Part shown: positions 1 to 6,798 of the stretch, piece after piece | Layout: each line of letters begins with the position of its first letter | Position numbering within the stretch: the stretch's first letter is position 1 | Assembly (NCBI GenBank): GCA_003513895.1 | Contig: DOSU01000138.1 | Coordinates: 5,588 to 13,789 of the forward strand | Length of the DNA: 8,202 nucleotides | Source: Rikenellaceae bacterium | GTDB lineage: Bacteria; Bacteroidota; Bacteroidia; Bacteroidales; UBA932 | Direction of reading: 5' to 3' | Made by a program: the position numbers and the translations under genes | The notes under the pieces: generated by a model | What the model saw: only the letters and a program-made list of their open reading frames with translations | What the model was told of the DNA's origin: nothing | The model's database searches: none

Positions 1-2110
1 TAAACCAAACAGGGTAACAGTTTTCGGACCTGCCTATTTAGTGATTGAGGATGTTCCCACTCCTTTTGCCCTGCCATTTGGATTCGTTCCGGAAAAACCC
101 GAGAGGTCCGGAGGATTGCTCATCCCTTCATTTCAGGAAGAGGCTGCGAGGGGTTTTGCTTTAAAGGGTCTTGGATATTATTTTGTTATTGGAGAATATT
201 TTGATGTTGCTATAACTGGCGACTTATATTCGCTTGGATCGTGGAATGCGATGCTTACTGCCAGATATAGAAAAAGATACAAGTTTAACGGGGATTTTGG
301 CATAAACTACTCCAACAACCAGACCGGGGAAAGAGGAAGTACAGATTTTTTCCAGTCAAAAGACTTTTCTGTTAGATGGAGCCATTCTCAGGACCCAAAA
401 TCGATGCCCGGTGCTTCATTCAGGGCTTCTGTGAACTTTTCGACTCCACTTAATAATCGCTTTAACTCGGAAGATATCCAGCAGAGCCTTCAAAATCAGG
501 TTTCCTCATCAATCTCCTATGCAAAAACATTTGCCGGAACACCATTCAGTTATTCAGTAAACCTGCTTCACAGCCAAAGTTCTATTGATAGTTCTTATGC
601 TCTTACTATCCCAAATTTTACTTTTACCATGAACAGGATATACCCTTTTAAGAGGGCAGAGAGAGTGGGGAAGGAGAGATTTTACGAATCCTTGTCTTTA
701 AGTTACAATACATCCTTCGACAATAAAGTAAACTTTAAGGCAAAGGATTTTGGACAGCCGAATTTCCTTTCAAAGTTCCGAAGCGGGATGAAACATAATT
801 TTTCTATAGGTCTGCCTTCATTTACATTGCTGCGCTACCTGAATTTTTCTCCGGGCGTAAATTACGGAATGACCTGGTTTTTCCAAACCAATGAAAAACA
901 GTACAATATTGAAACAGACAGGGTTGAAAGTACTATATCAAACATGTTCAGCCATTTTGGAATAACACAGGATTTTTCGGCATCTGTTTCGATGAGTACA
1001 AGGTTGTACGGGAAATTCAACTTTGGTAAAAATTCAGCTATCAGTGCAATACGCCATATGATGACTCCATCCCTCTCTTTTAGTTACCGGCCGGAGCTTG
1101 GCACACCTGCAAACGGGTACAGAACTCTCTCTTATGTAGATGTAAACGGCATTCAGCAATCACTGGACTACAACAGATACGACGGATTGCTTTACTCTCC
1201 ACCCTCAAGAGGCAAAAGCGCAGGCTTGAGTTTTTCTCTTGGAAACAATCTTGAAGCAAAGGTGAGGGACAAGGAAGACACAACCGGAACCGGCCTGAAA
1301 AAAATAAAACTTATAGACAATCTTTCAATAGGCGGTTCATACAACTTTCTTGCAGATTCACTTAAGCTTTCCAATATAATGGTAAATATGAACACTACCA
1401 TTTTTGGATCGCTGGGTTTTAGCGCCAATGCAAATTTTAATCCATATGCAGTTAACGAAAAAGGGCAACTGATTAACCAGTTTAATATTGTAAGAGAAGG
1501 AGGCATTAAACTTGCACGACTTGAGAATGCCAGCCTCACTTTATCTTATCAGTTTTCCGGAAAAGGCGAGAGAAGGCTTTTCGGGGGTAATGCTCCGGTA
1601 AAAAGGGGAAGAAACATTCCCGATAGCGATATTCCCGGGGAGGGAGAAGGACAATTCGGAGGTGTAAAAACAGAGCAGCATGATTATACTAGGGTTTACT
1701 ACCACCCCATAACCGGAGAGTATATTCCCGGAGGATGGGTTTATTACCTTGATCCAAAAATCCCCTGGTCTGTGAATTTAAATTACAACTATTCATATAA
1801 CTTAGGCTACAGCTATTCTAATGAGGAGTTGCACACTCTTCATAACCATATGCAGACGCTGGGCATCTCTGCTCAGTTGAGGCTTACAAAAGCCCTAAAT
1901 TTGAACCTTAATACAGGCATTGACATATCAAAATTTTCAATTACAACAACACAGCTAAGTGCCACATATGATTTACACTGTTTCCAGATTTCAATTTCCT
2001 GGGTACCTACAGGACAGTGGCAGAGCTGGAGTTTCCGCATAAATGCCAAAGCATCTGCTCTGGCAGATCTGCTAAGATTTAAGAAAAGTTCCAGCTACTG
2101 GGATAGATAA
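1..2110 (+). CDS. lptD: LPS-assembly outer-membrane protein LptD, 3' part (5' end outside window)
   Basis: The reading frame is open from the left edge (first whole codon at position 2) to TAA at 2108-2110, giving 702 visible residues. The GTG at 41 is an internal codon: the frame runs upstream through a sensible sequence (VTVFGPAYLVIEDVP) without a stop. The protein matches my memory of Bacteroidota LptD, the outer-membrane barrel that with a plug lipoprotein inserts lipopolysaccharide into the outer leaflet. Supporting features are DVPTPFALPFGF at nt 50-85, IRHMMTPS at 1049-1072, many alternating aromatic/polar beta-strand stretches rich in Tyr, Asn and Ser, and a basic C-terminal tail (ADLLRFKK). 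The missing N-terminal part should hold the signal peptide and the periplasmic LPS-binding domain. Only one Cys is visible (codon 1979-1981), so the inter-domain disulfides of E. coli LptD cannot form within this part. ridA follows after 33 bases, probably in the same transcript. The family call is firm; the exact symbol is by homology. Confidence 0.88.
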   Translation, partial: KPNRVTVFGPAYLVIEDVPTPFALPFGFVPEKPERSGGLLIPSFQEEAARGFALKGLGYYFVIGEYFDVAITGDLYSLGSWNAMLTARYRKRYKFNGDFGINYSNNQTGERGSTDFFQSKDFSVRWSHSQDPKSMPGASFRASVNFSTPLNNRFNSEDIQQSLQNQVSSSISYAKTFAGTPFSYSVNLLHSQSSIDSSYALTIPNFTFTMNRIYPFKRAERVGKERFYESLSLSYNTSFDNKVNFKAKDFGQPNFLSKFRSGMKHNFSIGLPSFTLLRYLNFSPGVNYGMTWFFQTNEKQYNIETDRVESTISNMFSHFGITQDFSASVSMSTRLYGKFNFGKNSAISAIRHMMTPSLSFSYRPELGTPANGYRTLSYVDVNGIQQSLDYNRYDGLLYSPPSRGKSAGLSFSLGNNLEAKVRDKEDTTGTGLKKIKLIDNLSIGGSYNFLADSLKLSNIMVNMNTTIFGSLGFSANANFNPYAVNEKGQLINQFNIVREGGIKLARLENASLTLSYQFSGKGERRLFGGNAPVKRGRNIPDSDIPGEGEGQFGGVKTEQHDYTRVYYHPITGEYIPGGWVYYLDPKIPWSVNLNYNYSYNLGYSYSNEELHTLHNHMQTLGISAQLRLTKALNLNLNTGIDISKFSITTTQLSATYDLHCFQISISWVPTGQWQSWSFRINAKASALADLLRFKKSSSYWDR

Positions 2111-2143
2111 AACTAATAGAATAAATATAACAGACATATTATA

Positions 2144-2524
2144 ATGAGTAAAAGAGTAATTTCGACCCCGAAGGCCCCAAAAGCAGTTGGGCCATACAAC
2201 CAGGCAATAGAAGCGAATGGATTTCTTTATGTTTCCGGCCAGCTCGCACTTGATGTAAACACCGGCGATTTTGTCCCCGGAGGAATCAAAGAGCAATGTA
2301 TACAGGTATTTAAAAACATTGGGTACATACTTGAAGAAGCCGGCTATGGCTTTGAAAATGTTGTAAAAACAACTGTTTATTTAACGGATATGAAAGATTT
2401 TGCTGTAATGAATGATGTTTATGCAACATTTTACCGCGAGCCCTATCCTGCAAGAGTGGCATTTTCGGTATCAGGACTGCCAAAAGCAGGTCTAATAGAG
2501 GTAGATGTAGTGGCTGCCAGATAG
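2144..2524 (+). CDS. ridA: RidA family reactive imine/enamine deaminase
   Basis: This 126-residue protein has the normal length and motifs of the RidA/YjgF/YER057c family, small cytosolic trimers. Family members hydrolyse reactive enamine/imine intermediates, such as 2-aminoacrylate released by PLP-dependent dehydratases, to keto acids and ammonia. Visible landmarks are GPYNQA (16-21), YVSGQLALD (29-37), the PARVAF segment with Arg104, which matches the substrate-carboxylate-binding Arg of E. coli RidA, and LIEVDVVA with Glu119, the expected catalytic acid. The active form therefore looks intact (RidA subfamily rather than an Arg-less Rid group). The ATG at 2144 is the natural start because the conserved N-terminal strand begins at once; no Shine-Dalgarno site is visible, which is usual in Bacteroidota. 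It lies 33 bases after lptD with no recognisable promoter between, and is followed directly by a strong terminator, so it is probably the last gene of the lptD transcript. Confidence 0.95.
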   Translation: MSKRVISTPKAPKAVGPYNQAIEANGFLYVSGQLALDVNTGDFVPGGIKEQCIQVFKNIGYILEEAGYGFENVVKTTVYLTDMKDFAVMNDVYATFYREPYPARVAFSVSGLPKAGLIEVDVVAAR

Positions 2525-2553
2525 AAAAAAGTGGATGCAAATCCACTTTTTTT
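2525..2553 (+). terminator. Intrinsic terminator after ridA
   Basis: A perfect 12-base-pair inverted repeat begins right after the ridA stop: AAAAAAGTGGAT (2525-2536), loop GCAA (2537-2540), ATCCACTTTTTT (2541-2552), with the T run at 2547-2553. The stem with its GNRA-type loop followed by U residues is a classical Rho-independent terminator. The matching A run on the left could also give it some activity on the other strand, but no - strand gene reads into it. Confidence 0.9.
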
Positions 2554-2583
2554 GTTTGGATAACACTTTTTTAATTATCTTTG
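2551..2583 (+). promoter_or_regulatory. Promoter of rho (Bacteroidota sigma-ABfr type)
   Basis: TATCTTTG at 2576-2583 matches the Bacteroidota -7 consensus TAnnTTTG exactly. Two candidate -33 boxes read TTTG: 2551-2554 (spacer 21) and 2555-2558 (spacer 17), either side of the usual 19 or so. Transcription should start near 2588-2592, leaving a leader of about 50 bases before the rho ATG. I see no start codon, leader peptide or strong hairpin in that leader (2584-2640). Confidence 0.72.
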
Positions 2584-2640
2584 TAATTAATTCATACGAT
2601 TTTCTTTTCAGATAAATCAATACTTTCCCAAATCAGTTCG

Positions 2641-4539
2641 ATGTACGACATATTAAATTTAAGCAGTAAAAGTCAAGACGACTTAGTTGCAATTGCCAAG
2701 GAGCTTAATATAAGCAAATTTAAAAACCTCTCCAGAATGGATCTTATTTATGCAATTCTGGATGAACAGGCTCAGGTAGGGAGCAAAACACAGGATACTG
2801 CAAATCCAATCCGGAATACAAAACCTGTAACCCAAAAAATACCCAAAAAGAGGGTAGAGATAAAGAAAGACGAAACAATTCACGAAGACAAACCTGTTTT
2901 AGAACTCAAAACTTCCGATCAAACGCCACATGCTGCAGAATCTGCTACTCCTGCGAAAAAAAGAGGACGTCCTTCCAGAAAGAGAACAAGACCGGATTCA
3001 AAAGATGCTGCTAATACAGAAGAAAAAAACACTACTGAAGCAGAAGTTGCTGCAATAGTGGCTGTTACGCGTGAACTTAAAAAAGAGAGCAGGCAGCCTC
3101 AAACTGTTAACGAATTTGTGAGAAATCAGAATGACGACAAGTTAAGGCCTCAGCAAGGTTTAAATTCTGCTCAAAATCCTAATCCTAATCCTAATAAAAA
3201 TCAGAACCCCAACCCCAATCCCAACCATCCTCAGTTAACCAAACCTATTCAGAAGTTTAATAAACCGGAAGAGAGAAGGGTTGTTGAAAAAGAAATTGAT
3301 ACAGAAGCCACTCAGTTTGAACAGACTGAATTAAACGATGTTATTCAGGAAAATGTTCCTGTGATGGACGTTAGGGAGAAGAGAATAAAAGAGGCTCAGT
3401 CAAGACCAAAAATTGAGTTTGAAGGTGAGGTTGAAGCAACGGGTGTACTTGAGATAATGCCCGATGGCTATGGTTTTTTAAGATCGTCCGACTACAATTA
3501 CCTGAATTCTCCCGATGATATTTACATTTCACAATCTCAAATAAAACTCTACGGCTTAAAGACTGGCGATACCCTTGTTGGCGAGATAAAACCCCCAAGA
3601 GAGGGAGATAAATATTTTCCGCTTGTAAAAGTAAAACAGATAAACGGAAGAAGTCCTGAATTTATCCGGGACAGGGTTCCGTTTGACTTTCTTACCCCTT
3701 TGTTCCCTGAAGAAAAATTCAATATTACATCCAATGGACACAATAACCTTTCCACAAGGATTGTAGACATGTTCGCTCCAATTGGAAAAGGCCAGCGCGG
3801 GCTTATAGTTGCTCAGCCAAAGACAGGTAAAACAGTCCTTCTCAAGGATATTGCAAACGCAATCGCCGACAACCATCCTGAAGTCTACATGATTGTTCTT
3901 CTCATTGACGAACGTCCGGAAGAGGTTACAGATATGCAAAGGAGCGTAAAGGCAGAAGTTATTGCCTCTACCTTTGACGAACCGGCAGAAAGGCACGTGA
4001 AAATAGCAAACATAGTTCTTGAAAAGGCAAAAAGACTTGTAGAGTGTGGTCACGATGTTGTAATTCTGCTAGACTCAATTACCCGTTTGGCAAGAGCTTT
4101 CAATACAGTTCAGCCTGCATCGGGCAAGGTGTTGAGTGGTGGTGTGGATGCCAATGCGCTTCATAAACCAAAACGGTTTTTTGGAGCTGCAAGGAATATC
4201 GAAAATGGCGGATCACTTACAATAATTGCTACAGCGCTCACCGATACCGGTTCAAAAATGGATGAGGTGATTTTTGAGGAATTCAAAGGCACCGGCAATA
4301 TGGAGTTACAACTGGACAGGAAACTTTCCAACAAACGAATTTTCCCTGCAGTTGATGTTACTCTCAGCAGTACAAGAAGAGATGATCTCCTGTTCGACAA
4401 GGAGACACTAAACAGAATCTGGATTTTAAGAAATTATCTTGCAGACATGAATTCAGTGGAGGCAATGGACTTTATGAAGACAAGACTCCTGAGAACTGAT
4501 AACAACTACGAGTTTCTTATCTCCATGAACGGAGAATAG
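2641..4539 (+). CDS. rho: Transcription termination factor Rho with long disordered insert
   Basis: The product is the hexameric RNA helicase/ATPase that ends transcription by pulling on nascent RNA. At 632 residues it is about 210 longer than E. coli Rho (419). Domains in order: Rho N-terminal helical domain at about 1-45 (DDLVAIAKELNI...RMDLIYAIL); a low-complexity, highly charged insert at about 46-255 containing KKRGRP (106-111) and an Asn-Pro repeat (179-197); the cold-shock-like RNA-binding domain at about 260-335 (GYGFLR 276-281, DDIYIS 292-297, YF 325-326); and the RecA-like motor at about 345-632. In the motor, Walker A is AQPKTGKT (391-398), the catalytic Glu region is LIDERPEE (421-428), Walker B is VILLDSITR (474-482), the Q-loop is PASGKVLSGG (492-501), and the arginine finger is probably Arg579 in SSTRRDDLL. 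All motor motifs are present, so it should be active. The ATG at 2641 starts directly at the N-terminal domain. It is a single-gene unit with its own promoter, convergent with the exporter gene. Confidence 0.97.
   Translation: MYDILNLSSKSQDDLVAIAKELNISKFKNLSRMDLIYAILDEQAQVGSKTQDTANPIRNTKPVTQKIPKKRVEIKKDETIHEDKPVLELKTSDQTPHAAESATPAKKRGRPSRKRTRPDSKDAANTEEKNTTEAEVAAIVAVTRELKKESRQPQTVNEFVRNQNDDKLRPQQGLNSAQNPNPNPNKNQNPNPNPNHPQLTKPIQKFNKPEERRVVEKEIDTEATQFEQTELNDVIQENVPVMDVREKRIKEAQSRPKIEFEGEVEATGVLEIMPDGYGFLRSSDYNYLNSPDDIYISQSQIKLYGLKTGDTLVGEIKPPREGDKYFPLVKVKQINGRSPEFIRDRVPFDFLTPLFPEEKFNITSNGHNNLSTRIVDMFAPIGKGQRGLIVAQPKTGKTVLLKDIANAIADNHPEVYMIVLLIDERPEEVTDMQRSVKAEVIASTFDEPAERHVKIANIVLEKAKRLVECGHDVVILLDSITRLARAFNTVQPASGKVLSGGVDANALHKPKRFFGAARNIENGGSLTIIATALTDTGSKMDEVIFEEFKGTGNMELQLDRKLSNKRIFPAVDVTLSSTRRDDLLFDKETLNRIWILRNYLADMNSVEAMDFMKTRLLRTDNNYEFLISMNGE
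3175..3231 (+). repeat. Degenerate hexanucleotide repeat coding for Asn-Pro in rho
   Basis: AATCCT occurs three times in a row at 3175-3192, then after AATAAAAATCAG come AACCCC, AACCCC, AATCCC and AACCATCCT up to 3231. It codes for NPNPNPNKNQNPNPNPNHP, residues 179-197 of Rho. The unit is two codons long, so gain or loss of units keeps the frame. The third-position changes between the two blocks (AATCCT against AACCCC) suggest the blocks are not very recent copies of each other. Confidence 0.85.
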
Positions 4540-4551
4540 TAGGTATTCGTT

Positions 4552-4573
4552 TGGCGGGACTAAAATCCCGCCA
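4552..4573. terminator. GC-rich hairpin between convergent rho and exporter genes
   Basis: TGGCGGGA (4552-4559) and TCCCGCCA (4566-4573) form a perfect 8-base-pair stem with a 6-base loop, CTAAAA. It lies 12 bases after the rho stop and overlaps the last codons and stop (4560-4562, TAG read on the - strand) of the convergent exporter gene. Neither side has a T run, so it is not a canonical intrinsic terminator. It may act as a shared 3'-end element that stops polymerase weakly or blocks 3' exonucleases. Its position in a convergent gap supports a 3'-end role. Confidence 0.55.
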
Positions 4574-5708
4574 GATGAACACCAATTCCTATAACAAATC
4601 CCAAAACAATATTAATGGCTTTTGCCATAAAGAAACTCTTTTTGCTCTCTGCAAGAAGTGGTAAGGCAGTGTGACCGTCTTGCGCAATTGAACTGGCCAG
4701 CAGAACAGAAAATGGTACAAACCCTCCAATAAAAAGGGTAATGAAAACCATATGAGGTCCCGATTCGGGAATAAATCCTATTAAAACTGCAAGCAAAATC
4801 ATCCACATCACATTCTCTTTTACCCAGCTTTCTATATCGAGATACTGAATACCAAAATGAATAACAAGCAGAGCTCCGGTTGTCCATAGAAAAATTGACT
4901 TGAAGTGTTTCCGGATTACATGGTTCCACAAGTGCTCCCGAATAAAGTGTTCGTTTGCTCTTGCAGTAAGAATAAGGGTTAGCAGGCTGACACCCGCAAA
5001 AATGAGGTTGATCCATCTTTCGCTAAAAATATCAAATTTTGCATTGAGGCCCTCATCGGCATGAATCTCATCTGCGTGAGTATCTTGCTCAATATATGTT
5101 ATTTCAGTGCCATGAGTTTCATGTTCGGCGCCTGAATGCTCATGTTCGAGAAGGCCAAAAACAACGGCAAAAATAAAGACGGCTATTCCGGCCATTATTG
5201 ATAACCTCTCTTTAGACCATTTATGAGGAATTTTTCCATTCTCTGTGCCAAAAACTGTATGACTTTTTTTCTCTTCGCAACACTCGTCGTGAAGCTGGTA
5301 ATGTTCCGGAGGAAATGGCCTTTTGCTCCCTTTGTAAACTTTATCCACAACAATTCCTGCAACAATTCCGATTATAAACAGAACCACAAAAAGTAAAATT
5401 GCGGTTTTGGGTATCATTGCCATAATTAGAAATGCTTCATCGCCTGAAGATGCAATCATCATTGCCACCAGCGATCCGAAGCTAAGCAGATTGTGAGTAT
5501 ATAAGGAAACTACAGCGAAACCGCCAACGCACCCGGGGATTAGACCAAGAAGAGCCGCCAGAATTACCTGTTTAACAGGAGATTTTTTCAACTTGTTGAA
5601 AGTAGCTCCGTGTGAGTGAATGTTAATATATTCTATAAGTAGCATCATAATCATTACCAGGCCGGTAATGAGTATGCTGTTTTTTATTGCATCAATGAGT
5701 ATATTCAT
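4560..5708 (-). CDS. Putative ten-helix heavy-metal (manganese/arsenic-type) exporter, ArsP_2/DUF2899-like
   Basis: This is a 382-residue polytopic inner-membrane protein. From memory it resembles the Bacteroidota family labelled 'putative manganese transporter' or 'arsenic efflux protein' (Pfam ArsP_2, 10TM heavy-metal exporter); its substrate is not proven. I count about ten hydrophobic segments: roughly 9-28, 47-68, 76-98, 102-123, 168-187, 232-249, 271-288, 299-316, 320-342 and 361-379. The two halves look like repeats: GLIP (55-58) with SSGDEAFL (87-94), and GFIP (311-314) with SSIAQDGHTAL (339-349); Asp90 and Asp344 are candidate transport residues. Between the halves lie segments rich in metal ligands: H136, H140, C143, C144, H150, then H189, H191, H196, H199, H211 and H216 with many Glu/Asp. 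The ATG overlaps the meaB stop (ATGA, 5705-5708), so translation is probably coupled. The family is likely; the metal is a guess. Confidence 0.78.
   Translation of the reverse strand: MNILIDAIKNSILITGLVMIMMLLIEYINIHSHGATFNKLKKSPVKQVILAALLGLIPGCVGGFAVVSLYTHNLLSFGSLVAMMIASSGDEAFLIMAMIPKTAILLFVVLFIIGIVAGIVVDKVYKGSKRPFPPEHYQLHDECCEEKKSHTVFGTENGKIPHKWSKERLSIMAGIAVFIFAVVFGLLEHEHSGAEHETHGTEITYIEQDTHADEIHADEGLNAKFDIFSERWINLIFAGVSLLTLILTARANEHFIREHLWNHVIRKHFKSIFLWTTGALLVIHFGIQYLDIESWVKENVMWMILLAVLIGFIPESGPHMVFITLFIGGFVPFSVLLASSIAQDGHTALPLLAESKKSFFMAKAINIVLGFVIGIGVHLAGF
5705..5708 (-). other. ATGA stop/start overlap coupling meaB to the exporter gene
   Basis: Read on the - strand, ATGA at 5708-5705 holds the exporter start (ATG, 5708-5706) and the meaB stop (TGA, 5707-5705). 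Such a 4-base overlap is a common arrangement for re-initiation by the same ribosome, and it fixes the exporter start with good certainty. Confidence 0.75.
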
Positions 5709-6793
5709 TTGCTGTTGTATATTTTCAGAAGTTCCGAGGCTGCTGCGAATGAGCCAATTTCTCCATTCATTACCTTCTCTTCAAATTTTTTTAGTTGCCC
5801 CTGAATCTGCGTGTCTTCAAAGAATCTGTTTCGCAATCCCTCATTAATAGTTTCATACATCCAGTACTTGGATTGCTCTCTTCTTTTGTGCAAATAATAA
5901 CCATTTGATTCGGTCAGACGGAAGTAATCAAGTATTTTGGCGAGAATCTCTGTAAGTCCTTCTTTTGTAACTGCCGACGATGTCATGGCAGTAGGAACCC
6001 ATGAAGATTCGGTGGGAGGAAATAGGTGGAGTGCATTTGAATACAGTGCTTTTGCGAGAGAAGCCTTTTCTGTATTGCTCCCGTCTGCTTTTGTTATCGC
6101 GATTAAATCGGACATCTCCATAATGCCTCGCTTGATGCCCTGAAGTTCATCTCCTGCACCGGCAAGCATGAGAAGAAGAAAAAAGTCGCTCATTGAGTGT
6201 ACGGTTGTTTCCGACTGGCCAACGCCAACTGTTTCAATAAAAATGACATCAAATCCCGCTGCTTCGCATAAGACAATGCTTTCTCTTGTTTTTCTAGCTA
6301 CCCCGCCAAGTGATCCTCCTGTTGGGCTGGGGCGAATAAATGCATTGGGATCGGAACAGAGTGTTTCCATTCTTGTTTTATCTCCAAGAATGCTTCCTTT
6401 ACTCTTTTCGCTGCTTGGATCAATTGCCAGAACAGCCAGTTTATGTCCGCTGCCCGTAACGAGTCCTCCGAAAGCTTCGATAAAAGTACTTTTACCTGCA
6501 CCCGGAACACCTGTTATGCCTATCCTCATAGATTTTACGCAATGAGGCTGGCATGACTCAATAATTGATTGTGCTATAATTCTGTGATCTTGACGATTGC
6601 TCTCTACAAGAGTAATTGCCTGACTTAAAATTGTTGTATCCCCGGCAAGAATACCATTAATATACTCGTTTGCCGAAAAATTTCTAGCCTTGTTCTTTTT
6701 GTAGAAATTTTTTATGTACGGATTAGTAATGGGTGGTTGTTCAACTCCCTCATTTACAATAAGTGCACTTTTATGAATTTCCTCCTTCTTCAT
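5705..6793 (-). CDS. meaB: Methylmalonyl-CoA mutase-associated GTPase MeaB
   Basis: This 362-residue cytosolic G3E-type P-loop GTPase belongs to the MeaB/ArgK family. MeaB binds the B12-dependent methylmalonyl-CoA mutase, gates loading of adenosylcobalamin and protects the mutase from inactivation, in the succinyl-CoA to propionyl-CoA route. Motifs in order: Walker A GVPGAGKS (95-102), the DPSSEKSKGSILGDKTRM block (125-142) that is very typical of this family, SPTGGSLGG (156-164), the G3-type ETVGVGQSE (187-195) and the base-specificity motif TKAD (234-237). A C-terminal helical part (about 305-360) matches the dimerisation arm. It is about 30 residues longer at the N-terminus than the well-studied MeaB, with a charged, non-conserved stretch. 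The ATG at 6793 is five bases after the DUF1573 gene stop. No mutase subunit gene is in this window, so its partner must be encoded elsewhere. Confidence 0.95.
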   Translation of the reverse strand: MKKEEIHKSALIVNEGVEQPPITNPYIKNFYKKNKARNFSANEYINGILAGDTTILSQAITLVESNRQDHRIIAQSIIESCQPHCVKSMRIGITGVPGAGKSTFIEAFGGLVTGSGHKLAVLAIDPSSEKSKGSILGDKTRMETLCSDPNAFIRPSPTGGSLGGVARKTRESIVLCEAAGFDVIFIETVGVGQSETTVHSMSDFFLLLMLAGAGDELQGIKRGIMEMSDLIAITKADGSNTEKASLAKALYSNALHLFPPTESSWVPTAMTSSAVTKEGLTEILAKILDYFRLTESNGYYLHKRREQSKYWMYETINEGLRNRFFEDTQIQGQLKKFEEKVMNGEIGSFAAASELLKIYNSK

Positions 6794-6798
6794 TCTCG

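Noticed and set aside
41..43. GTG at 41 as the start of the first gene
   Set aside because: The frame is open to the left edge with family-like sequence, so the gene begins outside the window.
1192..1539. A 115-codon open frame on the - strand inside lptD
   Set aside because: It is antisense to a clear beta-barrel coding region, has no promoter or recognisable motif, and is best explained as a shadow frame.
2584..2640. A riboswitch or leader peptide before rho
   Set aside because: The 57 bases contain no ATG frame and no convincing stem; I see only an A/T-rich leader.
3175..3192. AATCCT repeats as a telomere-like or CRISPR-like array
   Set aside because: The units are six bases with no spacers and lie in frame within rho; they are coding low-complexity sequence.
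3556..4053. A 165-codon open frame on the - strand inside rho
   Set aside because: It lies entirely opposite well-conserved Rho motor sequence, is rich in Cys and Phe in a random-looking way and has no recognisable domain; it is a shadow of rho.
4612..5016. A 134-codon alternative - strand frame inside the exporter gene, considered as a sign of frameshift
   Set aside because: The exporter frame is continuous with all ten expected helices, so there is no frameshift to explain.
5620..5847. A 75-codon open frame on the + strand across the meaB/exporter junction
   Set aside because: It spans two real genes on the other strand; its hydrophobic start is the complement of a membrane helix.
6168..6545. 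A 125-codon open frame on the + strand opposite meaB
   Set aside because: It covers the complement of the most conserved GTPase motifs, with a Pro/Ser/Leu-rich composition typical of antisense reading.
6777..6790. AAGGAGGA on the - strand near the meaB start, like a strong Shine-Dalgarno site
   Set aside because: It is inside the meaB codons for KKEE, just after the ATG at 6793; no in-frame start codon follows at the right distance.
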